A stretch of DNA of 8,924 bases from Clostridia bacterium (GCA_009618505.1 WJOQ01000235.1:1-8924); one strand, 5' to 3'. Shown: positions 1-6,433, numbered from the stretch's first letter. A program made the numbers and translations. Notes: generated from the sequence alone by a model not told the origin.

Positions 1-150
1 TAGGATTTTCCAATAAACAATAGCGTCTTCATTAGTGTCTATATAATATTGAGGGTGAATAGCTATCCTTTTAAAGCCAGATTCTTGATAAAACCTTTGT
101 GCAGTCGAGTTTGAAGAGCGAACTTCCAGAGTAACTCTATCCAGATTTTG
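1..150 (-). pseudogene. Truncated duplicate of the rimI 3' part
   Basis: This stretch matches 3599-3748, inside the intact rimI, at 146 of 150 positions. The match begins exactly at the first base of codon 100 of RimI and runs to codon 149, where the window starts, so the copy probably continues to the left. The four differences are all transitions (window positions 56, 95, 124, 137). In the rimI frame they give R131H, K118R, a silent change in E108 and K104R. No stop codon interrupts the copied part. Beyond position 150 the sequence is unrelated, and the frame runs open only to a TAG at 187-189 with no convincing start. The N-terminal two thirds, including the acetyl-CoA binding loop, are absent, so a working acetyltransferase is not expected. 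High identity points to a recent event or to gene conversion. Confidence 0.85.
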
Positions 151-520
151 GTAAATATTCAGCCATTGAACCTGAATCCTACGGTTCTAATCTTACCATA
201 AGTAGATATCCGGTCAGCCTTACACCTCATTCACCTCATCTAAAATTCCCTGAATTTCTTAGTTACGTTAAATCCTACAAGTTTAATCCCATCATAATCT
301 TTGCCTTCTGACACGGGAAGCCCTAGTTGGATGGTTGTGTTAGTTATTAGATGATTCAATTCGCTCCTTTACTTTTATTTGAGTTTTCTCTATTATCAAA
401 AAGAAATTATGGTAAAGAAAAAAACAAAGCAAATAGACTCTTCATTATTGTACTGATCGCTGAATCCTTATTTTTCTCTATCTGGTAGGGGCTGGTGATA
501 AAGTAATGGCCCAAAAATAG
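151..520. other. Gene-poor stretch without recognisable content
   Basis: About 370 bases separate the rimI fragment from the aminotransferase stub. I see no recognisable protein, RNA gene or strong terminator. One short minus-strand frame at 240-359 would encode 39 residues from a TTG. It has an SD-like AAAGGAG four bases upstream, but its sequence (containing GLPVSEGKDYDGIKLVGF) matches no family I know. It may be a tiny gene, a remnant or chance. The stretch is rich in stops in other frames, as expected of decayed DNA. Confidence 0.4.
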
Positions 521-796
521 AAAGGAAGGAAATTGATTGGTGATGTTCGAGGTCCTGGCTTAATGATTGGCTTCGAATTAGTGAAGGATAGGAAAACCAA
601 GAAGCCCGCTTGCCAGGAAGTCGAGGTGTTTATAAAAGAGGGAATCAAGAGAGGCGTTATTTCTGGAGGAAGCAAGTATGGTGGCTTGGGAAATGTGGTT
701 AAAATTAAACCACCTTTGGTGATTACTGAAGGAGAGGTAGAGAAGGTTTTGAAGACAGTCAAAGAGATCACGGAAAAGATTTCAAATGGAAGGTGA
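521..796 (+). pseudogene. C-terminal stub of a class III aminotransferase
   Basis: The open frame encodes the C-terminal end of a PLP-dependent class III aminotransferase (the GabT/ArgD/acetylornithine aminotransferase superfamily). The hallmark is IGDVRGPGLMIGFEL, followed by an ISGGSKYGGLGNVVKIKPPL segment that matches the usual end of the small domain (G-N-V-x-x-x-x-P-P-L). Only about 87-90 residues remain of a family that normally has about 400-450, so the PLP lysine and the whole large domain are missing. A TAG at 518-520 closes the frame upstream. The only early start is a TTG at 533 without a good SD site. I infer a decayed gene truncated at its 5' end. Its stop lies 59 nt before the creatininase-family gene, so the two may once have been cotranscribed. 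Substrate cannot be told from this part. Confidence 0.8.
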
Positions 797-845
797 GTTT
801 GAAGCTTTTTATTTTGCAGGCAAAGAAGAAAGAAGGTATTAAAAA

Positions 846-850
846 GGAGG
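846..850 (+). promoter_or_regulatory. Ribosome binding site that sets the creatininase-family start
   Basis: GGAGG lies five bases before the ATG at 856. It favours that start over an in-frame GTG at 793, which overlaps the aminotransferase stop and would add 21 lysine-rich residues foreign to the family. Confidence 0.75.
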
Positions 851-855
851 AATTT

Positions 856-1617
856 ATGCTATTACAAAAAATGAAATGGCCAGAGGTGAAAGAGAAAATA
901 GGGAAGGGAGTAGTAGTTGTAGTTCCAATTGGTTCAACTGAACAACATGGCTATCACTTACCCATTGATACAGATATCTCAATTCCTTGTCACATTGCTA
1001 CTAAGGCAACTGAGCGTACGGAAGATATAGTTGCTCCACCGATAAACTATGGATATAACGAAAAAGATTTAGCCTTTCCAGGGACAGTTTCCGTTAAAAC
1101 AAGTTCCTTTCTTAACTATGTATTCGATATATGTGACAGCCTTTCCCGAACAGGATTCAAAAAGATTCTTCTTCTGAATGGACACGGTTATAATACATTT
1201 TTGGTTCATACTGTTTGCAATATGGTGAACGAGAAAACAAATTCTTTGTGCGCCTCGACAAGTTATTTTCAACTAATTCCAGATGTAGTTAAAGAACTTC
1301 GTCAGTCTAAGTTCCCTGGCGGTATGGCACATTCGGGTGAATTTGAGACATCTGTTCAACTTTTTTTAGACCCCGAACATATAGATATGAATAAAGCTGT
1401 TAAGGAGTTTGGATTTTACAAGACTAAATACACCTGGTTTGACCTTCTCGAAATGCCTCCAGTACATATTAGAACTAACTTTGATAATAATACGAAATCT
1501 GGTGTAATAGGGGATCCTACTTTAGCTACAAGAGAAAAAGGTGAGAAAATAGTTAAGGAATTGATTGAGAGGCTAGCTGATTTTTTGCGCCTATTCAAAG
1601 AGGAGATCACTTATTAA
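856..1617 (+). CDS. Creatininase-family metal-dependent amidohydrolase
   Basis: The 253-residue product belongs to the creatininase/creatinine amidohydrolase family, cytosolic metalloenzymes that open cyclic or linear amides. Other members include FAPy deformylase ArfB and the mycofactocin peptidase MftE. Visible motifs are the N-terminal PIGSTEQHGYHLPIDTD, with likely metal ligands E29, H31 and D40; NGHGYN around H110; and HSGEFETS at 159-166 with the conserved glutamates. Length is normal and no signal peptide or membrane segment is seen. Family members usually read NGHGGN (creatininase itself differs), so the Y in NGHGYN is a small oddity. The gene looks intact, although both neighbours, the aminotransferase stub and the deleted dehydrogenase, are broken. 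Creatinine is unlikely to be its substrate merely because of the family name; the true substrate is unknown. Confidence 0.88.
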   Translation: MLLQKMKWPEVKEKIGKGVVVVVPIGSTEQHGYHLPIDTDISIPCHIATKATERTEDIVAPPINYGYNEKDLAFPGTVSVKTSSFLNYVFDICDSLSRTGFKKILLLNGHGYNTFLVHTVCNMVNEKTNSLCASTSYFQLIPDVVKELRQSKFPGGMAHSGEFETSVQLFLDPEHIDMNKAVKEFGFYKTKYTWFDLLEMPPVHIRTNFDNNTKSGVIGDPTLATREKGEKIVKELIERLADFLRLFKEEITY

Positions 1618-1975
1618 ATCAAGAGATTCAACATTGAGAAATAAGACCTTTTTCTTCTCGAGATTTTTTTCAAACTCTTGAACTTAAAATTCAAAAGACG
1701 AAGGGTATGGGTCAGCTCAGTAAAGGTAGAGTTATCCTTTCTCGGTGTGAGGTGTTATTGAAGATGGAGTGAAAGGAGAGCAAATTGAAAAGAGATCTTG
1801 CAAGGAAGTGGTGTGTTATGATGTAAAAACTCTACTTTAGTGAGTCTTTTATGAATATATTGAGAGAAATCACGAGATTTTACTAAGGTATATTTCAAAA
1901 GGAATTTATTAATTCTCATACTGTTTAATGGCACTTGCCATATTGGGATAGATAGAGAAAAAATAGGAACAAGCA
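1618..1975. other. Gene-free interval with possible coding remnants
   Basis: This 358-base interval lies between the creatininase-family gene and the deleted dehydrogenase. I recognise no gene. A plus-strand frame at 1751-1840 reads 29 protein-like residues (including EKRSCKEVVCYDVKTLL) but lacks a start and an identifiable family, so it may be the end of a lost gene. At 1825-1850 an A-run, CTC, nine-base loop, GAG and T-run could fold into a weak terminator-like hairpin with one bulge. No promoter stands out clearly from the AT-rich background. Confidence 0.4.
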
Positions 1976-2589
1976 ATGAGAAAAAAAGTATTAATTGTCC
2001 AGTCCATTCATGAAAGTGGGATAAGGCTTTTAAAAAAAGAAGTCGATGTCATACTTGCCCCGGATTCTTCTGTGGAGACAGTGTGTAAGGAGATCAGTGT
2101 AAAGCCGCTTTTAATATGAAAGTTTTATCTTACGATCCTTATCTTTCCCCAGAAAAAGCCAAAGAAATGGAGGTCAGCTTATCTGATAGTTTACCAGAGC
2201 TACTGAAAGAATCAGACTTTGTGTCTATCCACGTTCCTCTTACTAAAGAGACCACAGATCTGATTGGAGAAGAAGAGCTAAAACTGATGAAGTCCACCGC
2301 TTTTCTTATAAACGTAGGTCGGGGTAGAATAGTGGACGAGAAAGCTCTGGCCAAAGCTCTTAAGGAGAAATGGATTGCTGGTGCTGCTAGTGATGTTTTC
2401 TCTCAGGAACCTCCGGATCCAGATAACCCATTACTTAAGATAGAAAACGTCATTTTGTCCCCTCATATGGCTGCCCTTACTAAAGAGTGTGTGATGAGAA
2501 TGGCTACTGGAGCGGCTCAAGGAGTACTGGATGTCCTTAAAGGAAATAAAGCTAAATATATTGCCAATCTTGATCTTCTCAAGAAATAA
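1976..2589 (+). pseudogene. D-2-hydroxyacid dehydrogenase with internal deletion
   Basis: Two pieces of one D-isomer 2-hydroxyacid dehydrogenase (phosphoglycerate dehydrogenase-like) lie end to end. The 5' piece starts at ATG 1976 behind AGGAAC. It encodes about 41-43 typical N-terminal residues (MRKKVLIVQSIHESG...), then stops at TGA 2117. In another frame, from about 2104, KAAFNMKVLSYDPY begins the second half of the NAD-binding domain and runs to TAA 2587. That part keeps the NAD-ribose aspartate of SYDPY and the catalytic Arg (NVGRGRIVDE), Glu (DVFSQEPPDP) and His (LSPHMAAL). Missing are roughly 110-120 codons with the first part of the coenzyme domain and its GxGxxG loop. The junction also shifts frame. 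The ATG at 2116 lacks an SD site, so an independent short protein is unlikely. The gap to the next gene is 17 nt. Confidence 0.85.
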
Positions 2590-2606
2590 ACAAAAAAGGA
2601 GTTCAA

Positions 2607-3491
2607 ATGTCATTTACAGCAAGAGGAATCATTCCGGCTATGGTTACACCTTTTGATAGACAAGGAAAGGTGAGTAAAGATGGCCTGCGAAAACTGGTTG
2701 ATTATCTAATTGAAGGTGGAGTTCATGGTCTCTTTCCTGTAGGAAGTCAAGGAGAGTTTTATGCTCTGGAAAAAGAGGAAAAGAAGAAGATTATGGAGAT
2801 TGTCTTAGATCAGGTAAAAGGGAAAGTTCCTGTATATGCAGGAACAGGAGCTATCACTACTAAAGAAGCTATCACTCTAACTAAAATGGCCGAGAATATA
2901 GGTGTAGATGCCGCATCAATAATTACTCCTTTCTTTATCTCTCCTACTCAGAATGAGCTTTACGAGCACTACCTTGCTATTGCTAAATCTACCAGTTTAC
3001 CCATACTTCTTTATGATAACCCGGGAAGAACCGGGGTTAATCTTTCAGCTGACCTGGTAGTCCGTCTTTCTAAAGTTGATAATATAGTAGGTATTAAGGA
3101 TAGCAGCGGAGATATGAGTTTAACGGCAGAATATATTAGAAGAACAAGCAATGATTTTTCCGTCCTGGCTGGAAGGGATACCCTCATTTATGGAACACTT
3201 TTATACGGAGGAAAAGGAGCAATTGCAGCTACAGCAAATGTAGCTCCAAAATTAGTGGTAGAAATTTATCAGGCATATATGAAAGGAGACATAGAGCAAG
3301 CCAAAAAGGCTCAGGCTGAGTTAGCCCCTTTAAGATTAGCTTTCAACCTGGGAAGTTTTCCGGTGGTAATAAAAGATGCTCTTGAACTGATAGGAATAAA
3401 GGTTGGAACAACTAGGACTCCCATTAAATCCTTAAATGAGGATAAACAAGAGATGCTGAGGGATGTCCTTCAGCAGATGGGATTATTGTAA
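2607..3491 (+). CDS. DapA-family aldolase/synthase (class I, Schiff base)
   Basis: The 294-residue protein is a full-length TIM-barrel member of the dihydrodipicolinate synthase / N-acetylneuraminate lyase family, which condenses or cleaves pyruvate or other 2-oxoacids through a lysine Schiff base. Visible elements are the Schiff-base lysine K164 (GIKDSSGD), Y136 and R141 in LLYDNPGRTG, and GSQGE at 46-50. True DapA enzymes normally have GTTGE there and a catalytic Tyr pair in the T-P-Y-Y segment. Here the residues are S47-Q48 and F109-F110. I therefore infer a relative acting on another 2-oxoacid aldol rather than the lysine-pathway enzyme. The ATG follows AAGGAG by five bases. The gene follows the broken dehydrogenase by 17 nt and was probably cotranscribed with it. 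It converges on rimI, 89 bases away. The reading frame is intact. Confidence 0.85.
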   Translation: MSFTARGIIPAMVTPFDRQGKVSKDGLRKLVDYLIEGGVHGLFPVGSQGEFYALEKEEKKKIMEIVLDQVKGKVPVYAGTGAITTKEAITLTKMAENIGVDAASIITPFFISPTQNELYEHYLAIAKSTSLPILLYDNPGRTGVNLSADLVVRLSKVDNIVGIKDSSGDMSLTAEYIRRTSNDFSVLAGRDTLIYGTLLYGGKGAIAATANVAPKLVVEIYQAYMKGDIEQAKKAQAELAPLRLAFNLGSFPVVIKDALELIGIKVGTTRTPIKSLNEDKQEMLRDVLQQMGLL

Positions 3492-3540
3492 ATTGAAGGG
3501 TATACTTGAGGAGAGGATGAGGACAAAAAAATATTCAAAA

Positions 3541-3577
3541 AAAAGATCTAGGCATTATAGTAGCTCAAGATCCTTTT
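3541..3577. terminator. Possible weak bidirectional terminator between converging genes
   Basis: AAAAGATC at 3541-3548 can pair with GATCCTTTT at 3569-3577 with one bulged C and a 20-base loop. It is flanked by an A-run on the left and a T-run in the right arm. It sits between the 3' ends of the DapA-family gene and rimI, where a shared terminator is expected. The GC part of the stem is short, so this is tentative. Confidence 0.25.
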
Positions 3578-3580
3578 CCT

Positions 3581-4045
3581 CTAATCGAGAGGTGGATGTA
3601 GGATTTTCCAATAAACAATAGCGTCTTCATTAGTGTCTATATAATATTGAGGGCGAATAGCTATCCTTTTAAAGCCAGATTCTTGATAAAACTTTTGTGC
3701 AGTCGAGTTTGAAGAGCGAACCTCCAGAGTAACTTTATCCAGATTTTGTTTCTCTATTTCCTTAAGAAGGTATTGTAAAAGTTGGCTACCTAAACCTTTT
3801 CTCCTGAAGGATGGATGGACAGCAAAGGTAATCAGGTGGGCTTCATTCCTTATTTTCCAATATCCTCCATAGGCGACCAGAGAATGCTGGTATTCCATAA
3901 CATAGTAGAAGGCAAAGTCCTCTTTTTCTAGCTCCACGGAAAATATATTGGAAGACCAGGGATTAGGGAAAGAGAGTCTCTCTATGTGGCTAGCTCTTGG
4001 AATATCTTCTTTTCTCATTCGACGAATCTTTATCTCCCCCTGCAA
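3581..4045 (-). CDS. rimI: Ribosomal protein S18-alanine N-acetyltransferase
   Basis: The 154-residue protein is a GNAT-fold acetyltransferase. RimI transfers acetyl from acetyl-CoA to the N-terminal alanine of ribosomal protein S18, and relatives act on other N-termini. The start IKIRRMRKEDIPRASHIE and FPNPWS match the RimI pattern. Motif A has the acetyl-CoA loop RRKGLG at 81-86. E108 (LEVRSSN) and Y120 (KFYQESGF) are the expected base and acid positions. The chosen start is a TTG, one nt after the tsaB stop, with GAGGAG (plus-strand 4054-4059) eight bases upstream inside tsaB. An ATG at codon 10 is a less likely alternative because it would cut into the first strand. It is the last gene of the thiE-tsaE-tsaB-rimI operon. 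Codons 100-149 are duplicated at positions 1-150. Confidence 0.92.
   Translation of the reverse strand: MQGEIKIRRMRKEDIPRASHIERLSFPNPWSSNIFSVELEKEDFAFYYVMEYQHSLVAYGGYWKIRNEAHLITFAVHPSFRRKGLGSQLLQYLLKEIEKQNLDKVTLEVRSSNSTAQKFYQESGFKRIAIRPQYYIDTNEDAIVYWKILHPPLD
3599..3748 (-). repeat. Right copy of a 150-bp direct repeat inside rimI
   Basis: This is the partner of positions 1-150, in the same orientation at a spacing of 3598 bases, with four mismatches. Homology stops sharply at 3748/3749, after CCAGATTTTG in both copies. The left limit cannot be seen because the other copy is cut by the window edge. Confidence 0.9.
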
Positions 4046-4046
4046 G

Positions 4047-4730
4047 TTATTTACTCCTCTTTTTTATTACTGGAGAAGATATATAGAGTGGAGCTAGAGC
4101 GAAGGTATCATTTATTTCTCCACTTTCTACATTTTTCGCTCCTATCTTAAGTAGAGTTTTGAGGTGTGCGGTCTCCTCCAGGAAGAAAAAAGAATGATTC
4201 CCTGTTAATTTTATCTTACTAACCAGGTTTGTGTACTCCTCAGGGATAAGGAAGGTTATCTTTTGCCCAGGGAATCTCTTTTTAATTCTTTCTTCAATTT
4301 CTTTCCAGGCGGAAAATAAGTATTTACTTTTTCTGTAAACCTTCCTTTCATCTTTTTTATAGAATGCTGCGTAAAATTTACCTCCGTAGGCTTGAAGAAG
4401 AGGACAAATTATACCCTGCCCGGGGAAAGATGCTACCCAGACATCGAAAGAAGGAATTCCTACCAGAGGAATTTTCAGGGTAAAGGCTAGGGATTTTGCT
4501 AAGCTCAAGCCAATTCGCAAACCGGTAAAGGAACCCGGGCCCAGGACAACCACGATACCTTCTAAATCCTGAATTTTTTTTCCTCTTTCTTTGAGCAGGA
4601 TATCTAAAGAGGGCAGCAATCGTTGAGAGGAAGAATGAGGAGAAAGTATTTTTTGAATTATGATATCTTCTTTTTCTCCCAAACATACAATCCCCCTTTT
4701 TACTGAAGTATCTATCCCTAACAGGAACAA
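4047..4730 (-). CDS. tsaB: tRNA t6A threonylcarbamoyltransferase complex subunit TsaB
   Basis: The 227-residue protein is the TsaB partner of TsaD. In the cytosol, TsaB, TsaD and TsaE transfer the threonylcarbamoyl group to A37 of ANN-decoding tRNAs. It has the ASKHA-type start FLLGIDTS, the segment HSSSQRLLPSLD, and the family hallmark GPGSFTGLRIGL beginning at residue 64. The C-terminal half is poorly conserved, as is usual. Translation is assigned to a TTG with GGGGAGG (4736-4742) five bases upstream. This start overlaps the end of tsaE by 13 nt, which suggests translational coupling. rimI follows after 1 nt, an order seen in many bacteria. tsaD is not in the window. Confidence 0.93.
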   Translation of the reverse strand: MFLLGIDTSVKRGIVCLGEKEDIIIQKILSPHSSSQRLLPSLDILLKERGKKIQDLEGIVVVLGPGSFTGLRIGLSLAKSLAFTLKIPLVGIPSFDVWVASFPGQGIICPLLQAYGGKFYAAFYKKDERKVYRKSKYLFSAWKEIEERIKKRFPGQKITFLIPEEYTNLVSKIKLTGNHSFFFLEETAHLKTLLKIGAKNVESGEINDTFALAPLYISSPVIKKRSK

Positions 4731-5191
4731 AACAGCCTCCCCATTTCCTCAAACACTTCTCTATAACGAACTCCATGGGCCTGCCCGCTTATTTTCCTTT
4801 TAGATAGGTCTACTATCTTAAGATTAATCTCCAAATATTCTTTAGGTAAGAAGTCCTTTATCTTCTTTGCCCATTCGATAACCACAACCCCCCTCTTTTC
4901 ATAGAAATACTCCTCATAACCCAGGCAGAGGATTTCCTCCGCATTATTTAAACGATAGAGGTCAAAATGATATAGAGGGAGAGGACCGTCATATTCATTG
5001 ATGATAACGAAGGAGGGGCTTTTAATCAAACTTTCAATCCTCAGGCCTTGGCCTATTCCCTGCACCAGGGTAGTCTTTCCGCTGCCTAACTCTCCTGTGA
5101 GAGCTACAATTGAGCCTGGAGAGAGATTTTGCCCAAGATTCTTGCCCACTTGTTTAGTTGCTTCAGGATTTTGGGTTACTGTAGAAAACAT
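4718..5191 (-). CDS. tsaE: tRNA t6A biosynthesis ATPase TsaE
   Basis: The 157-residue P-loop ATPase cycles the TsaB-TsaD complex during t6A synthesis. Walker A is GELGSGKTT at 33-41 with K39. Further family motifs are SPSFVIINEY at 59-67 and YHFDLYRL at 74-81, and VVVIEWAKKI with downstream LP is near the usual tryptophan-containing segment. The length is typical of TsaE (about 140-160). The ATG lies 16 nt inside the end of thiE. I see no good SD site before it, so translation probably depends on ribosomes finishing thiE. Confidence 0.94.
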   Translation of the reverse strand: MFSTVTQNPEATKQVGKNLGQNLSPGSIVALTGELGSGKTTLVQGIGQGLRIESLIKSPSFVIINEYDGPLPLYHFDLYRLNNAEEILCLGYEEYFYEKRGVVVIEWAKKIKDFLPKEYLEINLKIVDLSKRKISGQAHGVRYREVFEEMGRLFCSC

Positions 5192-6234
5192 TTTTGGTTA
5201 GTATCTCGTATTTTTTCCGAGAGCATTCTTGTAGCTAGACCTACATCTGCTTCTTGAAATACAGCATTTATTACTGCTATTCCATCAGCTCCTGCCTCTA
5301 GGGTCTTGTCTATGTTATCCAGATTTATTCCTCCTATTGCTACTAGAGGAATTTTTGTGAACTCTTTGACTTGAGAGATTATCTGTGTGCCTTTAGGTGG
5401 ACCAGCCTTCGGTTTGCTCGAGGTAGAAAAGATAGGGCCTATGGCTATGTAATCAGCTCCTTCTTTTTCGGCTTGCTGAGCTTGTTTTACAGAGTGAGTA
5501 GACACGCCAATAATTTTGTGCTCTCCCAAAATCTGTCGAGCCATTCCTAAAGGCATATCTTCTTGTCCTATATGTACTCCATCTGCCTGGCAGGCTATGG
5601 CTATATCAACCCTGTCGTTAATTATAAAGAGAACAGGGGGCTCGACTATTTTTCTCATTAGAAGAGCTATTTTCAAAAAGACTCTCAGAGGTAAGGTTTT
5701 CTCTCTCAGTTGGATTACGGTGGCTCCGTTGGCTATTATCTCTTTTACTTTCATCTCAAAGCTTTCTTTCCCTATCAAGTCAGAGCTGGTGATTACATAA
5801 AGGCTAAAGTTATGCTTTTTGTATAGTCTCATTTCTATCTTTTTTTCCAGGCAGTAAGTTTGAAAACGAATTTTCCTGAATCGCTTTCCCATGAGGGGAG
5901 AAAGCAATTTGCCAAACTCCTCTAGACTTCTTTCTGCCTCTTCAACTCTTTTGAAGTTAGCTCTGATCATCTCTTTGATTTCTTCTCTTTTTTCTTCGGC
6001 GAGTTGCGCTCCTACATCTTTTTGAGAATTACGAGAACTTATCAGTTCTTCCTGGCTAAAAACAGGAGTCTCTTCTACTATCTTTGCCAGGGAATGGCGT
6101 AGCTCCTTAAGCTCCTCAGTAAAGGAGCGGTCGTCCAGGACAAATCTTACCGCATCTTCTATAACTCTTAGTCCCTCACTGGCACGATTAAAATTAGCAT
6201 CTATTATTCGGTAGATAGTTCGGCGGGAATCCAT
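5176..6234 (-). CDS. thiE: Fused ThiD2-type HMP-P kinase / thiamine phosphate synthase
   Basis: The 352-residue protein joins two domains. Residues 1 to about 138, beginning YRIIDANFNRASEGLRVIED with a later LKELRHSL, match the ThiD2 domain, reported as an alternative hydroxymethylpyrimidine phosphate kinase that is often fused to ThiE. Residues about 143-350 are a TIM-barrel thiamine phosphate synthase, which joins HMP-PP and thiazole phosphate to give thiamine phosphate with loss of pyrophosphate. Visible ThiE motifs are QLREK at 175-179, INDRVDIAIACQADGVHIGQED at 205-226, IGVSTHS, GADYIAIGPIF and IPLVAIGGI. AAGAGG (6241-6246) precedes the ATG by six bases. As first gene of the operon it has its own promoter. 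I see no TPP riboswitch; the predicted leader of about 40 nt is too short for one. The ThiD2 activity is inferred from homology. Confidence 0.92.
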   Translation of the reverse strand: MDSRRTIYRIIDANFNRASEGLRVIEDAVRFVLDDRSFTEELKELRHSLAKIVEETPVFSQEELISSRNSQKDVGAQLAEEKREEIKEMIRANFKRVEEAERSLEEFGKLLSPLMGKRFRKIRFQTYCLEKKIEMRLYKKHNFSLYVITSSDLIGKESFEMKVKEIIANGATVIQLREKTLPLRVFLKIALLMRKIVEPPVLFIINDRVDIAIACQADGVHIGQEDMPLGMARQILGEHKIIGVSTHSVKQAQQAEKEGADYIAIGPIFSTSSKPKAGPPKGTQIISQVKEFTKIPLVAIGGINLDNIDKTLEAGADGIAVINAVFQEADVGLATRMLSEKIRDTNQKCFLQ

Positions 6235-6282
6235 AATAAACCTCTTTACTTTCTTGAATATAGTAGCCCTTTCTCTTTACTT

Positions 6283-6311
6283 ATCATAATATCTTGCAGG
6301 TGATAAGTCAA
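6283..6311 (-). promoter_or_regulatory. Sigma70-type promoter for thiE-tsaE-tsaB-rimI
   Basis: On the minus strand TTGACT (6306-6311) is followed after 17 nt by TATGAT (6283-6288). One base in each box differs from consensus. Transcription should start near 6276, giving a leader of about 42 nt before the thiE ATG. Confidence 0.75.
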
Positions 6312-6343
6312 ACTATTTTTTGAAGAATGGAATTTATATGATC

Positions 6344-6433
6344 TACCGAAGGACAATCTCGTATTGCGTCGTGCGTGATGGGTATTGCGCAATACGACAT
6401 ACGATATACGCAATACGAAATTGTCCTGAGGTA
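6344..6433. repeat. Long nested imperfect palindrome (MITE/REP-like)
   Basis: Arms 6344-6369 and 6408-6433 are complementary in three blocks: TACC, AGGACAAT and TCGTATTGCGT on the left. They are separated by a two-base GA/GA mismatch and a one-base C/A mismatch. The 38-base loop holds a second perfect palindrome, GTATTGCGCAATAC (6382-6395). The heptamer TATTGCG and its complement CGCAATA therefore occur twice each (6362, 6383, 6388, 6409). There is no coding signal of its own. The right arm ends three bases before the dnaN -35 box. I infer a small non-autonomous repeat or a folded regulatory element; no flanking target duplication is obvious. Confidence 0.8.

Noticed and set aside
1755..1976. 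Minus-strand frame of 73 codons in the gap before the dehydrogenase
   Set aside because: It has no recognisable motif or SD site, and its composition is that of random AT-rich DNA.
2116..2589. Independent 157-residue protein starting at ATG 2116
   Set aside because: It lacks an SD site, and the frame upstream (KAAFN) continues the dehydrogenase homology, so this is the rest of a deleted gene.
3578..3592. CCTCT-AATCG-AGAGG hairpin at the rimI stop
   Set aside because: It has a five-base stem with no T-run on either side, so it is unlikely to be a terminator and could be chance.
4378..4776. Minus-strand frame of 132 codons over tsaB and the end of tsaE
   Set aside because: It is an alternative frame of tsaB and tsaE, rich in Arg and Ser, with no family motif. 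The real genes explain the region.
6235..6280. TPP riboswitch before thiE
   Set aside because: The predicted leader is about 40 nt, too short for the roughly 100-nt aptamer, and no conserved CTGAGA element is visible there.
6281..6305. TTATC-containing 9-mers as DnaA boxes
   Set aside because: TTATCATAA and TTATCACCT each differ from TTATCCACA at several of the last four bases, and they lie within the thiE promoter.
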